A stretch of DNA of 64,000 nt from Mycolicibacterium austroafricanum (lineage in GTDB: Bacteria > Actinomycetota > Actinomycetes > Mycobacteriales > Mycobacteriaceae), in NCBI RefSeq assembly GCF_000612725.1, contig NZ_HG964450.1:276327-340326 (forward strand), written 5' to 3'. The number at the start of each line of letters is the position of its first letter. Position 1 is the first letter of the stretch. A program made the translations under genes and the position numbers. This document shows positions 16,452 to 27,188 of the stretch, piece by piece. The notes below the pieces were generated by a model, which was given only the letters and a program-made list of their open reading frames with translations, made no database searches and was not told the origin of the DNA.

Positions 16452-19339
16452 CCACGTCTACAGACGACGCACCCACCGACGTCCTGCCGCCGGCGCGGCA
16501 CGCGGCCCCCTCCCGGCCGAAGCTGCCACGCTTCATCCGCACGTTCGCTGTGCCGATCGTCCTGGCCTGGGTCGCCATCGTCGCGCTGCTCAACACCGTC
16601 GTGCCGCAGCTCGAGGAGGTCGGCAAGCTGCGCGCCGTGTCGATGAGCCCCAACGATGCGCCCGCGCTGATCGCGACCAAGCACGTCGGCGACAAGTTCG
16701 ACGAGTACAACACCTCCAGCTCGGTGATGATCGTCGTCGAGGGCGAGGAGGCGCTCGGTCCGGACGCGCACGCGTTCTACGACGAGGTGGTCCGCCAACT
16801 CGACGCCGACACCGAGCATGTGCAGCACGTGCAGGACTTCTGGGGTGACACCCTGACCGCGGCCGGCGCCCAGAGCATCGACGGCAAGGCCGCCTACGTG
16901 CAGGTGTACATCGCCGGTGACCAGGGCGAGACGCTGGCCAACGAATCGGTGCACGCCGTGCGGGCCATCGTCGACAGCACTCAGGCGCCCCCGGGGGTCC
17001 GCGCGTATGTCACCGGGCCCGCGGCGCTGACCACCGATCAGAACATCGTCGGCGACGCCAGCATGAAGACGATCGAGTCGGTGACGATCGGCATCATCAT
17101 CGTGATGCTGCTGATCATCTACCGATCGGTCATCACGACGGTCGTCACCATGTCGATGGTTTTCGTCGGCCTGCTGTCGGCCCGCGGCATCGTCTCCTTC
17201 CTCGGGTTCTACGAGGTTTTCGGGCTCACCACCTTCGCCACCAGCATGGTGGTGACGTTGGCCATCGCCGCCGCGACCGACTACGCGATCTTTCTGATCG
17301 GGCGATACCAAGGGGCCCGACGATCGGGGATGGACCGAGAGTCGGCCTATTACGACATGTTTCACGGCACCGCCCACGTGGTTGCGGCCTCGGGACTGAC
17401 GATCGCCGGTGCGACCGCCTGCCTGCACTTCACCCGGTTGCCGTACTTCCAGAGCATGGGATTCCCGCTGGCCGTCGGCATGATCATCGTGGTGGCCGCG
17501 GCGCTTACCCTGGGTCCGGCGCTGATCTCGATCGTGACGCGGTTCGGCAATGTGCTGGAGCCCAAGGGAAACGGGCGGGCACGAGGCTGGCGCAAACTCG
17601 GTTCGGCGACGGTCCGCTGGCCCGGTGCGGTCCTGGTGATGGCCACCGTGCTGTGCCTGGTCGGCCTGCTGGCCCTGCCCGGGTACCACACCAATTACAA
17701 CGACCGCATCTATCTGCCCGACGGGGTGCCCGCCAACGTGGGTTACGCCGCGGCCGACCGGCACTTCTCCGACGCCAAGATGAATCCCGACCTGGTGATG
17801 GTCGAATCGGATCACGATATGCGCAACCCGGCGGACTTCCTGGTGATCGAGAAGATCGCCAAGGCGCTGACCCGGGTGCACGGAATCGCTTCGGTCACCA
17901 CGATCACCCGTCCGGACGGGAAGCCGATCAAGCACGCGTCGCTGGCCTACACCATCAGCCAGAGCGGCAACGGGCAGATCATGAACAACGACTTCCAGCA
18001 GACCGTGCTGGAGAACACGCTGCAGCAGGCCAACGAGATGCAGGTGACCATCGACTCGATGGAGGAGATGCAGCGCATCACCCTGGAGCTGTCCGAGGTC
18101 ACCCGCGAGATGGCCGACAAGATGAAGGACACGTCGGCGAACCTCAACGAAGTCCGGGACCACCTGGCCGATTTCGACGATCAGTTCCGCCCGCTGCGCA
18201 ACTACTTCTACTGGGAGCCGCACTGCTACAACATCCCGATGTGCTGGGCACTGCGGTCGGTGTTCGACAGCCTCGACGGCATCAGCACGATGTCCGACGA
18301 TTTCACCGAGCTGGTGCCCAGCATCGAGCGGATGGCGCAGCTGACGCCGCAGATGGCGGCCATCATGCCCGCGATGATTCAGACGATGAAGAACCAGAAG
18401 CAGATCATGCTGAATCAGTACCAGGCGCAGAAGATGCAGCAGGATCAGAACATCGCCATGCAGGAGGACAGCACGGCGATGGGCGAGGCGTTCGACACCG
18501 CCCGCAACGACGACACGTTCTACCTGCCGCCGGAGGCGTTCCAGACCGCCGACTTCCAGCGGGGCATCAAGCTGTTCATGTCCCCGGACGGGAAAGCGGT
18601 GCGCTTCACCGTGTTCCATCAAGGCGATCCCTTGACCGAAGCCGGCACCGCCCGCATCGATCCACTGCGCGTCGCGGCCGCGGATGCCATCAAGGGCACC
18701 CCGCTGGAGGGTTCCACGATCTACGTCGGCGGCAGCGCCGCGATGTACAAGGACATGCAGCAGGGTGCCGATTACGACCTGCTGATCGCCGCCGTCGCAT
18801 CGCTGATCCTGATCTTCCTGATCATGGTGATCCTCACCCGGGCCGTCGCGGCGGCTGCCGTCATCGTCGGCACCGTGGTGTTGAGCCTGGGCACGTCGTT
18901 CGGTCTGTCAGTTCTTCTGTGGCAGCACGTCGTCGGTATCCCGCTGGGCTGGATGGTGCTGCCCATGTCGGTGATCGTGTTGCTTGCCGTCGGCGCGGAT
19001 TACAACCTGCTGCTGGTGTCACGCATGAAAGAGGAGCTCCACGCCGGAGTGAACACCGGAATCATCCGGTCCATGGCCGGCACCGGATCCGTGGTCACCG
19101 CAGCGGGATTCGTGTTCGCCTTCACGATGATCGGCATGATCGTCAGCGACATGATCGTCATCGGTCAGGTGGGTACCACCATCGGTCTCGGCCTGCTGTT
19201 CGACACGCTGATCGTCCGGTCACTGATGACACCGTCCATCGCGGCACTGATGGGCAAATGGTTCTGGTGGCCGACGCACGTGCGGCGACGTCCGAAGCCG
19301 AAACCCTGGCCCAAGGTGGCCGAGGAAGTGACGGCATGA
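16448..19339 (+). CDS. mmpL: MmpL-family RND transporter (MmpL4/MmpL5 subgroup)
   Basis: A 963-residue inner-membrane RND transporter. An N-terminal helix is followed by a periplasmic domain, a first helix bundle (about 205-360) containing [16 protein letters not shown], a long second periplasmic domain with a coiled-coil-like Gln/Met-rich stretch (about 505-690), and a second bundle (about 775-925) with [12 protein letters not shown]. The Asp-Tyr pairs in both bundles serve proton relay in MmpL proteins. Blocks such as [12 protein letters not shown] and [13 protein letters not shown] match MmpL4/5, whose members export siderophores and some drugs. The coupled mmpS and the divergent TetR fit an efflux role; the substrate here is unknown. 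Confidence 0.95.
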   Translation: MTTSTDDAPTDVLPPARHAAPSRPKLPRFIRTFAVPIVLAWVAIVALLNTVVPQLEEVGKLRAVSMSPNDAPALIATKHVGDKFDEYNTSSSVMIVVEGEEALGPDAHAFYDEVVRQLDADTEHVQHVQDFWGDTLTAAGAQSIDGKAAYVQVYIAGDQGETLANESVHAVRAIVDSTQAPPGVRAYVTGPAALTTDQNIVGDASMKTIESVTIGIIIVMLLIIYRSVITTVVTMSMVFVGLLSARGIVSFLGFYEVFGLTTFATSMVVTLAIAAATDYAIFLIGRYQGARRSGMDRESAYYDMFHGTAHVVAASGLTIAGATACLHFTRLPYFQSMGFPLAVGMIIVVAAALTLGPALISIVTRFGNVLEPKGNGRARGWRKLGSATVRWPGAVLVMATVLCLVGLLALPGYHTNYNDRIYLPDGVPANVGYAAADRHFSDAKMNPDLVMVESDHDMRNPADFLVIEKIAKALTRVHGIASVTTITRPDGKPIKHASLAYTISQSGNGQIMNNDFQQTVLENTLQQANEMQVTIDSMEEMQRITLELSEVTREMADKMKDTSANLNEVRDHLADFDDQFRPLRNYFYWEPHCYNIPMCWALRSVFDSLDGISTMSDDFTELVPSIERMAQLTPQMAAIMPAMIQTMKNQKQIMLNQYQAQKMQQDQNIAMQEDSTAMGEAFDTARNDDTFYLPPEAFQTADFQRGIKLFMSPDGKAVRFTVFHQGDPLTEAGTARIDPLRVAAADAIKGTPLEGSTIYVGGSAAMYKDMQQGADYDLLIAAVASLILIFLIMVILTRAVAAAAVIVGTVVLSLGTSFGLSVLLWQHVVGIPLGWMVLPMSVIVLLAVGADYNLLLVSRMKEELHAGVNTGIIRSMAGTGSVVTAAGFVFAFTMIGMIVSDMIVIGQVGTTIGLGLLFDTLIVRSLMTPSIAALMGKWFWWPTHVRRRPKPKPWPKVAEEVTA

Positions 19340-19812
19340 CCGGGCCCGACATCCGGTGGACGCTGCGGGCTCTGCTGATGATCGTCACGGCGGCGGCCGT
19401 GCCCGGCCTGCTGGGCGCGCCGCGCGCCGCCGCCGACGCCACCGACGAGTATCCGATTCCGAGCAAGCAGATCGAAACGCAGTGCGACGCCGAGCAGTAT
19501 CTGGCAGCAGCCCGCGACACGAGCCCGGTCTACTTCGAGCGGTACATGCTGGACAAGAGCAACCGTCCGCTCGACGTGCAGCAGGCCGCGGAGGACCGCA
19601 TCCACTGGTTCTACTCCCTCGATGCGGTCGGGCGTCGTCAGTACTCCGAGAACACCGCCACCAACATCTACTACGAGCAGGTGGCCACCCGGTGGGGAAA
19701 CTGGGCGAAGGTGTTCTTCAACAACAAGGGCATAGTGGCCAAAGCGACTGCTGTCTGCATGAACTATCCGCGCGGTGACCTGTCGGTATGGGACTGGCCC
19801 GTCGCCCGCTGA
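19336..19812 (+). CDS. Secreted small protein of the MmpL operon (DUF5078-like)
   Basis: A 158-residue protein starting [14 protein letters not shown] with a signal peptide up to about residue 36 (cleavage after RAAA, mature start DATDEYPIP). The mature part has two Cys (about 51 and 143) that could pair, and conserved-looking blocks [29 protein letters not shown] and [14 protein letters not shown] associate these with the mycobacterial DUF5078 family, from memory only. The start overlaps the mmpL stop as ATGA, so it is translated with the transporter and is likely a periplasmic accessory. Function unknown. Confidence 0.85.
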   Translation: MTGPDIRWTLRALLMIVTAAAVPGLLGAPRAAADATDEYPIPSKQIETQCDAEQYLAAARDTSPVYFERYMLDKSNRPLDVQQAAEDRIHWFYSLDAVGRRQYSENTATNIYYEQVATRWGNWAKVFFNNKGIVAKATAVCMNYPRGDLSVWDWPVAR

Positions 19813-19857
19813 ACGAAGCGCCACCCCCGCGGGCCCGCCAACTCGCCGAAACTGCTT

Positions 19858-20967
19858 CTACTGCGCGCTGATACGGGAAACGGCCGCGCTGGACGCGATC
19901 TCGGCGGCGGCTGGTCTGTCCGGCAATGCCAGCCGGTGGATGATCCGCAGCGTCGACCCGTACTGGTGGGCCAGCGAGCCGGTGAGGTAGGGCAGGCCGT
20001 ACTTCTCGCACAGCGGGCGCACCCGACGGGAGATCTCGGCCAGCCGGTTGCTCGGCAGGTCCGGGAACAGGTGGTGCTCGATCTGGTAGCACAGGTTGCC
20101 GCTGGCGAAACCCAGGAACCTGCCCGCCTTGAAGTTGGCCGCGCCCAGCATCTGTCGCAGGTACCACTCGGCCCTGGTCTCGGTTTCCAGGACGTCGGCG
20201 GTGAATTTCTGGGTGCCCTCCGGGAAGTGCCCGCAGAAGATCACCACGTACGCCCACAGGTTGCGCAGCAGGTTCGCTACCGCGTTCGCCTTCAGGGTTC
20301 TACGCCAGCGCCGCAGGCTCAGCGCCGGCCACAGGGCATAGTCCTTGAACCCCTGACGGGCCACCTTGCCGACCAATGCCCTGGTCTGCGAGAGCTTTTC
20401 GGCCCGCGACCGGTCCAGGTTCACCCCGTGAAGGGCGATGCCCCATTCGAACGTCAACGCCAGGAACAGATTCTGCAACGGCTGCAGCAGATACCGTCGC
20501 CGCCACGGCTGATCAGAGGTCACCCGCATCACGCCGAAGCCGAGATCGTCATCCTCACCCAGCACGTTGCTGAACACATGGTGGCGGTAGTTGTGCGACG
20601 ACCTCCACTGTGACGAGACCGCGACCATGTCCCACTCCCACGTGCTCGAGTGGATCTCCGGGTCGTTCATCCAATCCCATTGGCCGTGGGACACGTTGTG
20701 ACCGATCTCCATGTTCTCCACGCTCTTGGCGAACCCGAGCGCGGCGGTGCCCAGCACCCAGCCCGCCGTCGACCGGGTGGTGGCGATGAGCAGACGCGCC
20801 GCGACGTCGAGCGTGCGCTGGAACGAGATGGTGCGCCGGATGTAGGCGGCGTCACGGCTCCCGAGCGACTCCTCGATGTCGCTGCGGATCGTGTCGAGCT
20901 CACGGCCGAGGCTTTCGATGTCTTCGGGGCTCAGATGGGTGTAGTGGGCGATGTCGGTGATTGCCAT
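19858..20967 (-). CDS. Membrane fatty-acid desaturase (DesA3-like), copy A
   Basis: A 369-residue acyl-CoA-type desaturase. The three di-iron His boxes are complete: HNVSH (H90, H94), HNYRHH (H125, H129, H130) and QIEHH (H298, H299). Hydrophobic helices flank them. It is closely related along its whole length to the gene at 30094-31299. DesA3 makes oleoyl from stearoyl-CoA using an oxidoreductase partner; no such partner gene is seen nearby. Regiochemistry cannot be read from sequence alone. It starts at ATG 20967 and stands upstream of no co-directional neighbour. Confidence 0.92.
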   Translation of the reverse strand: MAITDIAHYTHLSPEDIESLGRELDTIRSDIEESLGSRDAAYIRRTISFQRTLDVAARLLIATTRSTAGWVLGTAALGFAKSVENMEIGHNVSHGQWDWMNDPEIHSSTWEWDMVAVSSQWRSSHNYRHHVFSNVLGEDDDLGFGVMRVTSDQPWRRRYLLQPLQNLFLALTFEWGIALHGVNLDRSRAEKLSQTRALVGKVARQGFKDYALWPALSLRRWRRTLKANAVANLLRNLWAYVVIFCGHFPEGTQKFTADVLETETRAEWYLRQMLGAANFKAGRFLGFASGNLCYQIEHHLFPDLPSNRLAEISRRVRPLCEKYGLPYLTGSLAHQYGSTLRIIHRLALPDRPAAAEIASSAAVSRISAQ

Positions 20968-21113
20968 GGCGGGGTCCTAGAGTCGATCCAGCTGAAGGGC
21001 GTGGATACAGACCCTGAAACCGAAAGAATGTGTGGGAACCGGTCGACGGTGAGCGAGCGAGACAGCGCATCGAGTCGGCGGGTTGATTCCAGTGTACCCG
21101 TCGCCGGCGCCGG

Positions 21114-22604
21114 TCAGTGCCGAGGCGACCCGGCGAGCTCGGCCAGCAGGTCCGGCAGCGGGACCGTCGCGAGACCGATGGCGCTGTCGCAGATCCCGTA
21201 CGGGATCACCAGGGTGTCCGCGTGGACGAGCGCGCCGCACGAGTACACCACGTTGGGCACATACCCGTCCCGGTCGTCGGCCGCCGGGGTCAGCAGGGGC
21301 CGTCGCAGTCGTCCGATCACCCGGGTCGGATCGTCGAGGTCAAGCAGGATCGCCCCGATGCTGTACGTGCGCATCGGCCCGACGCCGTGTGTCAACAGCA
21401 GCCAGCCCCTGTCGGTCTCGATCGGCGGACCGCAGTTTCCGAGTTGCAGCGTCTCCCACACCTCGGCCGGCTGTTGGCAGGGCAACGCCGTGGTCCAGAC
21501 CGACAGATCATCGGCGAAGGCGACGGTGTTGGTCTCGCGGTCCGACCTCGACATCGCGGCGTACCGGCCACCGATGCGGCGAGGGAACAACGCCAGCCCC
21601 TTGTTGGCGGCGGCACTCCCGACGAGGGGCCCGGAGGTGAAGGTCTGGAAGTCCGCGGTGGTGAGCAGTTGCTGGCTGATGTGCGATCCGCTGTAGGCGG
21701 TGTACGTCGCGTGGTAGCGGATCGAACCGTCGTCGTCGACGAAACGCACGAAGCGGGCGTCCTCCATGCCGGCGTGTTCGGCTTCCATCTCCGGCCACAG
21801 CACCCGCTCGGAAAGTGTTGTGTCATCCGGGAACTCGACCGCGTAACAGCGGGCGGCGACGCCGCGGATGGTCGCGATCGTGTCCTCGACATGTCCGCGT
21901 GTGCTCAGGTGGGCGCGCAGTCTTTCGAGCCGCTCGTCCAGGTCGGACCTGGTGAACAGCGCACCGAGCGCATCGAAGACGTAGTCGGCGGCCTCGCCGC
22001 CGCAGCCCTTGTCACGGAGTTCGGTGCGGAAGACGGCGGCGTCCAGCAGGGTGGGCTCGACCCGTCCGGTGGAGGCGAACGGAGCAGGTTCGTCGATCGT
22101 GGCGTGACCCGTCGAGCCGACGACGCCCGTCCGGAACCCGATGCTCGAACGGTGTCCCTCCCCGATCCCCCGGACGCTCATCACGAACCGCAGGCTGCCC
22201 GGGACGGTGCCGGACTGGTCGGGGTGCGCGACGACGCTCGGATTGCACAGTGCCGCACCCTCGATCGAGTACTCGTTGGTGAACGTGGCCCCCAGCAACA
22301 GCATGCGCGCCTCGGTGAACTCCCGGGTGGGGTCGAGCCGGTCGGCGAGCTCCCTGGCGTGCCGGCGGAAGGTGCCGGTCAGATCACGGTGACGCCCGTC
22401 GAAGCGGATCAGCACATCCTGCAGGGCCGCCCGCACCTCGTCGTCGGTCAGGGCCAGGATCCGCGACAGCACCGCCCCCGCACGGGACTCCTGATGCTCG
22501 AACCCCTCGTGGCCCGGCACGAACAGCCGGGTGACCACGCGGCCCGGGTCGGCCGCAACCCGCTGCGGGCTGCGGGTCACGAGCTGGATCCCGGTGGATG
22601 TCAT
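21114..22604 (-). CDS. GH130-family enzyme (beta-mannoside phosphorylase/hydrolase type)
   Basis: A 496-residue five-bladed beta-propeller protein of glycoside hydrolase family 130. Typical blocks are EDARFVRFVDDDGSIRYHAT, NKGLALFPRRIGGRYAAMSR and HGVGPMRTYSIGAILLDLDD. Family members phosphorolyse or hydrolyse beta-mannosides, often beta-1,2-linked. About 190 residues precede the core, as in the longer GH130 subfamily. The ATG at 22604 overlaps the upstream gene stop as ATGA, making this the last gene of a three-gene coupled operon with a GT4 glycosyltransferase. No signal peptide, so the substrate is cytoplasmic. The exact sugar is unknown. Confidence 0.88.
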   Translation of the reverse strand: MTSTGIQLVTRSPQRVAADPGRVVTRLFVPGHEGFEHQESRAGAVLSRILALTDDEVRAALQDVLIRFDGRHRDLTGTFRRHARELADRLDPTREFTEARMLLLGATFTNEYSIEGAALCNPSVVAHPDQSGTVPGSLRFVMSVRGIGEGHRSSIGFRTGVVGSTGHATIDEPAPFASTGRVEPTLLDAAVFRTELRDKGCGGEAADYVFDALGALFTRSDLDERLERLRAHLSTRGHVEDTIATIRGVAARCYAVEFPDDTTLSERVLWPEMEAEHAGMEDARFVRFVDDDGSIRYHATYTAYSGSHISQQLLTTADFQTFTSGPLVGSAAANKGLALFPRRIGGRYAAMSRSDRETNTVAFADDLSVWTTALPCQQPAEVWETLQLGNCGPPIETDRGWLLLTHGVGPMRTYSIGAILLDLDDPTRVIGRLRRPLLTPAADDRDGYVPNVVYSCGALVHADTLVIPYGICDSAIGLATVPLPDLLAELAGSPRH

Positions 22605-23623
22605 TGCGGGACAGGCACGAAGCTGCGCGCCTGCTGCAGGGTGGAGATCACGGCGAGGGTGGACTCGGCGCCCTGGTTGAGGTTCACCCGGTCGGCGTGC
22701 AGACCGTCGAAACCTGCACCGGTCCGGGGATCCCACATGGGCAGGCCGAGGTCGTTGTCGCCCTGGAACCAGGCCGCGGCGGCCATGACGCCCTCGGGCC
22801 ACATCGGGCTCGGATCGGTGGCCGCCGCGCGGGCGCAGGCATCGGCCAGGCTGGCCACCTCGATAGGCTGCTGGTCGAACCCGGGTTGCCTGTCGTCGGG
22901 TCCCCGCCCCGTGGCCGGGGTGGGTGAGAGGTGACCGTCGGCCGTTTCGACGCCAAGCAGCCACTCCAGCAGGTCCAGACCGCGCTGCCGCAACGCCGGA
23001 TCGTCCAGTGCCACGCCCGCGGCGATCATCGCCTCGACCAGTACGGCGTTGGCGTAGGAGAGCCGCTTCTCGGGCCACGGCCATTCGGCGTCACCCGTCG
23101 CCGGGGTAACCGAAGCGGCGTAGTCGGTGAGCAGTGCCAGCGCGGCCGAATGCCCGGGGGTGACGCTGAGAAGCTCGGCGGCACCGAGCGCGGCGAACGC
23201 CGTCGCGCGAAGGTGGGGTGACCTGGTCGCCGCGGAGCGCTCGAACTGGATCGTGGCCAGCCGGCGGACCAGGCTGACGTCGCTGTGGGCGGCGGCGGTG
23301 CCCAGTCCCCAGATGGCCCGGCCCCAGTGGTCGTCGGTGCTCGGCACGTCGGTCCAGTGGCCGCCCGCGCTCATCCGGTTGTGGCAGGTGCCGTCGTGGC
23401 GCTGGGCGCGGTTGAGGAAGGTCAGCGCCGTGCCTGCGAGCCTGTTGACCTCGGGTGAGGAGTCCGGCTCGCGGGTGGCGACCACCAGCACCCTGGCCAC
23501 ATCGTCGGTGCAGTAGCCGTGCTCGCGACGCGGCTGGCTCAGCTGGGCGTGCTCGAAGGTGGCCCGGTGGTCCGTCATACCCAGCAGGTGGGTGAACACC
23601 GGGTACGGCACGGAGCCGGTCAC
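22601..23623 (-). CDS. (Alpha/alpha)6-barrel-like protein in the GT4/GH130 operon
   Basis: A 340-residue helical protein with repeated blocks such as HGYCTDDVARVLVVA, DHWGRAIWGLGTAA and WPWPEKRLSYANAVLVEAM. These acidic/aromatic helix turns resemble glycosidase or lyase (alpha/alpha)6 barrels, but I cannot assign a family or catalytic residues. The GTG at 23623 overlaps the stop of the glycosyltransferase as GTGA, and its own stop overlaps the GH130 start as ATGA. The tight coupling implies the three proteins act in stoichiometric amounts on the same glycan. A longer in-frame start at 23692 is inside the upstream gene and is rejected. Confidence 0.8.
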   Translation of the reverse strand: MTGSVPYPVFTHLLGMTDHRATFEHAQLSQPRREHGYCTDDVARVLVVATREPDSSPEVNRLAGTALTFLNRAQRHDGTCHNRMSAGGHWTDVPSTDDHWGRAIWGLGTAAAHSDVSLVRRLATIQFERSAATRSPHLRATAFAALGAAELLSVTPGHSAALALLTDYAASVTPATGDAEWPWPEKRLSYANAVLVEAMIAAGVALDDPALRQRGLDLLEWLLGVETADGHLSPTPATGRGPDDRQPGFDQQPIEVASLADACARAAATDPSPMWPEGVMAAAAWFQGDNDLGLPMWDPRTGAGFDGLHADRVNLNQGAESTLAVISTLQQARSFVPVPQ

Positions 23624-24801
23624 GCGGCCGCCAGTCGCTCGGCGACCAGGCGCTGGGCCAGGGCGATGTAGGCGGAGGCCACCACGGGCCACGCCATCGC
23701 AGGGGCCAGCTCACGAGCCGCGAAGGCCATGGAGCCGGCGGCGCGCGAGTCGGTGAGCAGCCGCCGCAGGGCGTCGACGAGCGCACCGGCATCGTCGTGA
23801 TCTACGACGGTGCCCGCGCCGGTGCCGAGCAGTTCGACTGCGTGGGGGAAGGCGGTGGCGATGACGGGTCGCCCGCTGGCTACCGAATCGACCAGCACAC
23901 CCGAGGTGACCTGCTCTTTCGAGTCGTAGGGCAGGACGACGACCGCGGCGTCCTGCAGCAGTGTCGTCAGCGCTTGGGGGGTGCGGTAGGTGGCGTCGAA
24001 GACCACCGAGTCGGCGACTCCAAGCCGCTGGGCCTGCGCCATGAGACCGTCCCGGTAGGCCTCCCCGTGGGTGGCGAGCACCTTGGGGTGCGTGCGGCCT
24101 GCGATCAGGTACCGCGGCGCAGCGGGAAGGTCCTTCAGCGTGACCATCGCGTCGATGACACGCTCGATGCCCTTACCGGGCCCCAGCAGGCCCCAGGTCA
24201 GGATCGTCGGCCGCCCCACCGGTTTCGGTGCCACCGCGTCGGGAAGCGCCGCGCCGTGCGGGATGATGCTCACCTTGTCCGGATCCACGGTGTAACCGGC
24301 GCACAGCCGGGCCCGCGCCGCGGCGGACATCACGACAGCGCGACCGGCGAGCGCCAGGACGTCTTCGAGCACCGAAAGTTGGTGTGGCGTAGGGCTTTCG
24401 AGCACGGTGTGGACGACGACGATCGACGGGACGCGCAGGCCCCTGATGATCTCGACGACTTCCTCGCCGTCGGCGCCGCCGTAGATGCCGTACTCGTGCT
24501 GGATGACGGCGACATCGCAGCCGTTGAGCCGCTCCGCCGCTGCCGCGACCGACGGCGACGACCCGTTGACGAGCTCCCCGACGACCTTGCTGTCCGCCGA
24601 GGGTGTGCCGTCGGCGATGCGCACCACGTTGACGTCGATACCCCGCGCCGACAGACCGCCGGCAAGGGCGGCGCTGAACGTGGCCAGCCCGCATACCGTG
24701 GGCGCGTACGTGCTGAGGATGCCGACGCTGGGCAAGTAGGAAAAGCCCTGCATTCCAAAGGGAGCGAGCAAATGGTTGGCTGACGATGAAGCATTCAAGA
24801 C
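23620..24801 (-). CDS. GT4-family glycosyltransferase, copy A
   Basis: A GT-B fold glycosyltransferase of about 393 residues. It has the N-terminal GILSTYAPTVCGLATFS, the acceptor-side block IQHEYGIYGGADGEE, the donor-site loop GLLGPGKGIERVIDAM and the EX7E-like region KEQVTSGVLVDSVASGRP. Copy B at 33573-34751 shares all of these. TTG at 24801 is chosen because it aligns exactly with the TTG start of copy B and the bases before both are also alike; a longer frame reaches 24888 and a shorter start is the ATG at 24753. First gene of the operon with the helical protein and GH130. Donor and acceptor unknown; a mannosyl donor would fit GH130. Confidence 0.85.
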   Translation of the reverse strand, partial: VLNASSSANHLLAPFGMQGFSYLPSVGILSTYAPTVCGLATFSAALAGGLSARGIDVNVVRIADGTPSADSKVVGELVNGSSPSVAAAAERLNGCDVAVIQHEYGIYGGADGEEVVEIIRGLRVPSIVVVHTVLESPTPHQLSVLEDVLALAGRAVVMSAAARARLCAGYTVDPDKVSIIPHGAALPDAVAPKPVGRPTILTWGLLGPGKGIERVIDAMVTLKDLPAAPRYLIAGRTHPKVLATHGEAYRDGLMAQAQRLGVADSVVFDATYRTPQALTTLLQDAAVVVLPYDSKEQVTSGVLVDSVASGRPVIATAFPHAVELLGTGAGTVVDHDDAGALVDALRRLLTDSRAAGSMAFAARELAPAMAWPVVASAYIALAQRLVAERLAAA

Positions 24802-25531
24802 GGTCCAGACCGGGCTGTTGCCACCGGCGTCGCCGGCGTGTGTGAAGACTCGGGGAGAACACCGCGACTGCGCAGAGAATGCTCTCAACCGGACTGCTGG
24901 GATTGCCAGCTCACCTCAGCCTACACCTCCCTGTGCCCTGACCAGGCTTTCAGAGGCGGCGCCGCCCACCGGCCCGAGGCGCCCACCACCAGCGATTTTG
25001 TCGGCGCATTCAGGGGCTGGACCGGCTGATCGCCGAATGTGTCGCTCGCCGTGGGCAAATCGGACATGCGCACCCTCTCCGTAGGCACACCTCGACGCCC
25101 AGAGGCCCCAATACGCCAAGACCGGGCCCCGGCGCGCTACGGTTTACCCGGGTTGACACTCCAGCCACACGGACACGTCACGGCGGCGACCGCAGATCCC
25201 TGCCGCGCCGAACTCGGCGTCATCCGACATGCACGGTGTGCGACACACTCGGGAGTTCCGTGTCCAGACAAGTCACAATTCGACCCCCGGCCGGGTGCGC
25301 TGCACCCGCCGCTGGCTGCACACCCCGTACAGTCGGAACCCCAGGCACCGCGCGTCCCTCGCTCCGCCCGGACCGAGGACCATCCGGACCGGACCCGAGG
25401 AGTCCACGTCCTCCCTGTGACAGCGGCCGAATTCCCGCGGACTCTGCCCCGACCGACCGCCCCGCGGCACAGCTGCGGGCCATGTTCTCAGACCACGCGC
25501 GCGTGCGCGCCATCGCCATAAAGGGCTGTCT
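24802..25531. other. 730-bp gap with no convincing gene
   Basis: Divergent spacer between the GT4 operon and the acyl-AMP ligase. Short frames on both strands lack ribosome sites and have arginine/proline-rich shadow composition. A TTGACA lies near 25153 without a good -10. I see no RNA gene. The first part probably holds the GT4 promoter and the last part the ligase promoter. Confidence 0.5.
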
Positions 25532-27166
25532 ATGAGCCGCTTCACCGAAACGATGTTCGCCAACGCCCACCTCAGCACCAAGGGGTTCAACACCGGCGAG
25601 CCCCACTCGCCGGTCCGCCATTCCTGGGAAGAGGTCCACCAGCGCGCCCGCAGGGTGGCCGGCGGACTGGCCGCCGCCGGTGTCGGCCCGGGCGACGCGG
25701 TCGCGATGCTGGCCGGTGCACCCGTCGAGATCGCCCCGGCCGCGCAGGGCGTCTGGATGCGTGGGGCCAGCGTGACCATGGTGCACCAGCCCACGCCGCG
25801 CACCGACCTGGTGCGCTGGGCCGAGGAAACCACCGCCGTCATCGGCATGATCTCGGCCAGAGCCGTCGTCATCTCCGATCCGTTCATGGCCGCCGCCCCA
25901 GTGCTCGAAGGCCTCGGCATGACCGTGCTGACCATCGCCGACCACCTCGCCGCTGATCGCGTCGATCCCGTCGACACCAACGACGACGACATCGCGCTGA
26001 TGCAGTTGACCAGCGGTTCCACCGGATCCCCGAAGGCCGTCCAGATCACCCACGCCAACATCGTCGCCAACGCCGACGCGATGACCGCCGGCTGCGACTT
26101 CGACATCGACACCGATGTGATCGTCAGCTGGCTGCCGTGCTTCCACGACATGGGCATGACCGGCTATCTGACGGTGCCGATGTACTTCGGCGCCGAACTG
26201 GTGAAGGTCACGCCCATGGACTTTCTGAGCGATATCCTGTTGTGGCCCAGGCTGATCGACAAATACCGGGGCACGATGACCGCCGCGCCGAACTTCGCCT
26301 ACAACCTGCTGGCCCGACGCCTGCGCCGCCAGGCCGACCCCGGCGAGTTCGACCTGTCCTCGCTGCGGTGGGCGCTCTCGGGCGCCGAACAGGTGGATCC
26401 GCTCGACGTCGAGGACCTCTGCGACGCGGGCGCCCCCTTCGGTCTCAAACCCGAGGCGATCGTCCCCGCGTACGGCATGGCCGAGACCACGGTCGCGGTG
26501 TCGTTCTCCGAATGTGGCGGCGGCATGGTGGTCGACGAAGTGGACGCCGACCTGCTCGCCGTCCTGCATCGCGCGGTTCCGGCCACCAAGGGACACACCC
26601 GACGCCTCGTCACCCTCGGGCGACCCCTGCAGGGCCTGGAAGTGCGGGTCGTCGACGAGGACGGCGCCGAGCTGCCCGCCCGCGGTGTCGGGGTCATCGA
26701 GGTGCGCGGTGAACCGGTCACCAAGGGATACACCACCGTCGCCGGATTCATTGGCGCGCAAGATGATCGCGGCTGGTACGACACCGGCGACATCGGCTAT
26801 CTCACCGAGGTCGGCGACGTCGTGGTGTGCGGACGACTCAAAGACGTGATCATCATGGCCGGACGCAACATCTACCCCACCGACATCGAACGGGCGGCGG
26901 GCCGCGTCGACGGGGTCCGGCCCGGCTGCGCCGTCGCGGTGCGCCTGGAAGCGGGCCGGTCGCGGGAGACGTTCGCAGTCGCCGTGGAGTGCAAGGACTT
27001 CGGTGACGAAACCCAGGTGCGCCGGGTCGAACGGCAGGTCGCCCACGAGGTGTTCGCCGAGGTCGACGTGCGGCCGCGCAACGTGGTGGTGCTGGCGCCG
27101 GGCACGATCCCGAAGACGCCGTCGGGAAAGCTGCGGCGCGCGCATGCCCTCTCGCTCGTGAGCTGA
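25532..27166 (+). CDS. Fatty-acyl-AMP ligase / acyl-CoA synthetase (FadD type)
   Basis: A 544-residue ANL-superfamily adenylating enzyme. It has the P-loop-like [28 protein letters not shown] typical of fatty-acyl-AMP ligases, [15 protein letters not shown], and the C-terminal hinge [20 protein letters not shown] with the catalytic lysine in TPSGKLRR. The HDMG motif favours the FAAL branch, which passes acyl chains to polyketide synthases or carrier proteins, but no such partner gene is adjacent. AAAGGG precedes the ATG. A GAF-ANTAR gene starts 22 bases after the stop. Confidence 0.9.
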   Translation: MSRFTETMFANAHLSTKGFNTGEPHSPVRHSWEEVHQRARRVAGGLAAAGVGPGDAVAMLAGAPVEIAPAAQGVWMRGASVTMVHQPTPRTDLVRWAEETTAVIGMISARAVVISDPFMAAAPVLEGLGMTVLTIADHLAADRVDPVDTNDDDIALMQLTSGSTGSPKAVQITHANIVANADAMTAGCDFDIDTDVIVSWLPCFHDMGMTGYLTVPMYFGAELVKVTPMDFLSDILLWPRLIDKYRGTMTAAPNFAYNLLARRLRRQADPGEFDLSSLRWALSGAEQVDPLDVEDLCDAGAPFGLKPEAIVPAYGMAETTVAVSFSECGGGMVVDEVDADLLAVLHRAVPATKGHTRRLVTLGRPLQGLEVRVVDEDGAELPARGVGVIEVRGEPVTKGYTTVAGFIGAQDDRGWYDTGDIGYLTEVGDVVVCGRLKDVIIMAGRNIYPTDIERAAGRVDGVRPGCAVAVRLEAGRSRETFAVAVECKDFGDETQVRRVERQVAHEVFAEVDVRPRNVVVLAPGTIPKTPSGKLRRAHALSLVS

Positions 27167-27188
27167 GTCGCGTATCGTCCGGTAGCAG

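Noticed and set aside
16427..18622. Long minus-strand frame of 731 codons opposite mmpL
   Set aside because: It mirrors mmpL, has His/Arg/Gly-rich shadow composition, no ribosome site and no known domain; mmpL is unmistakable.
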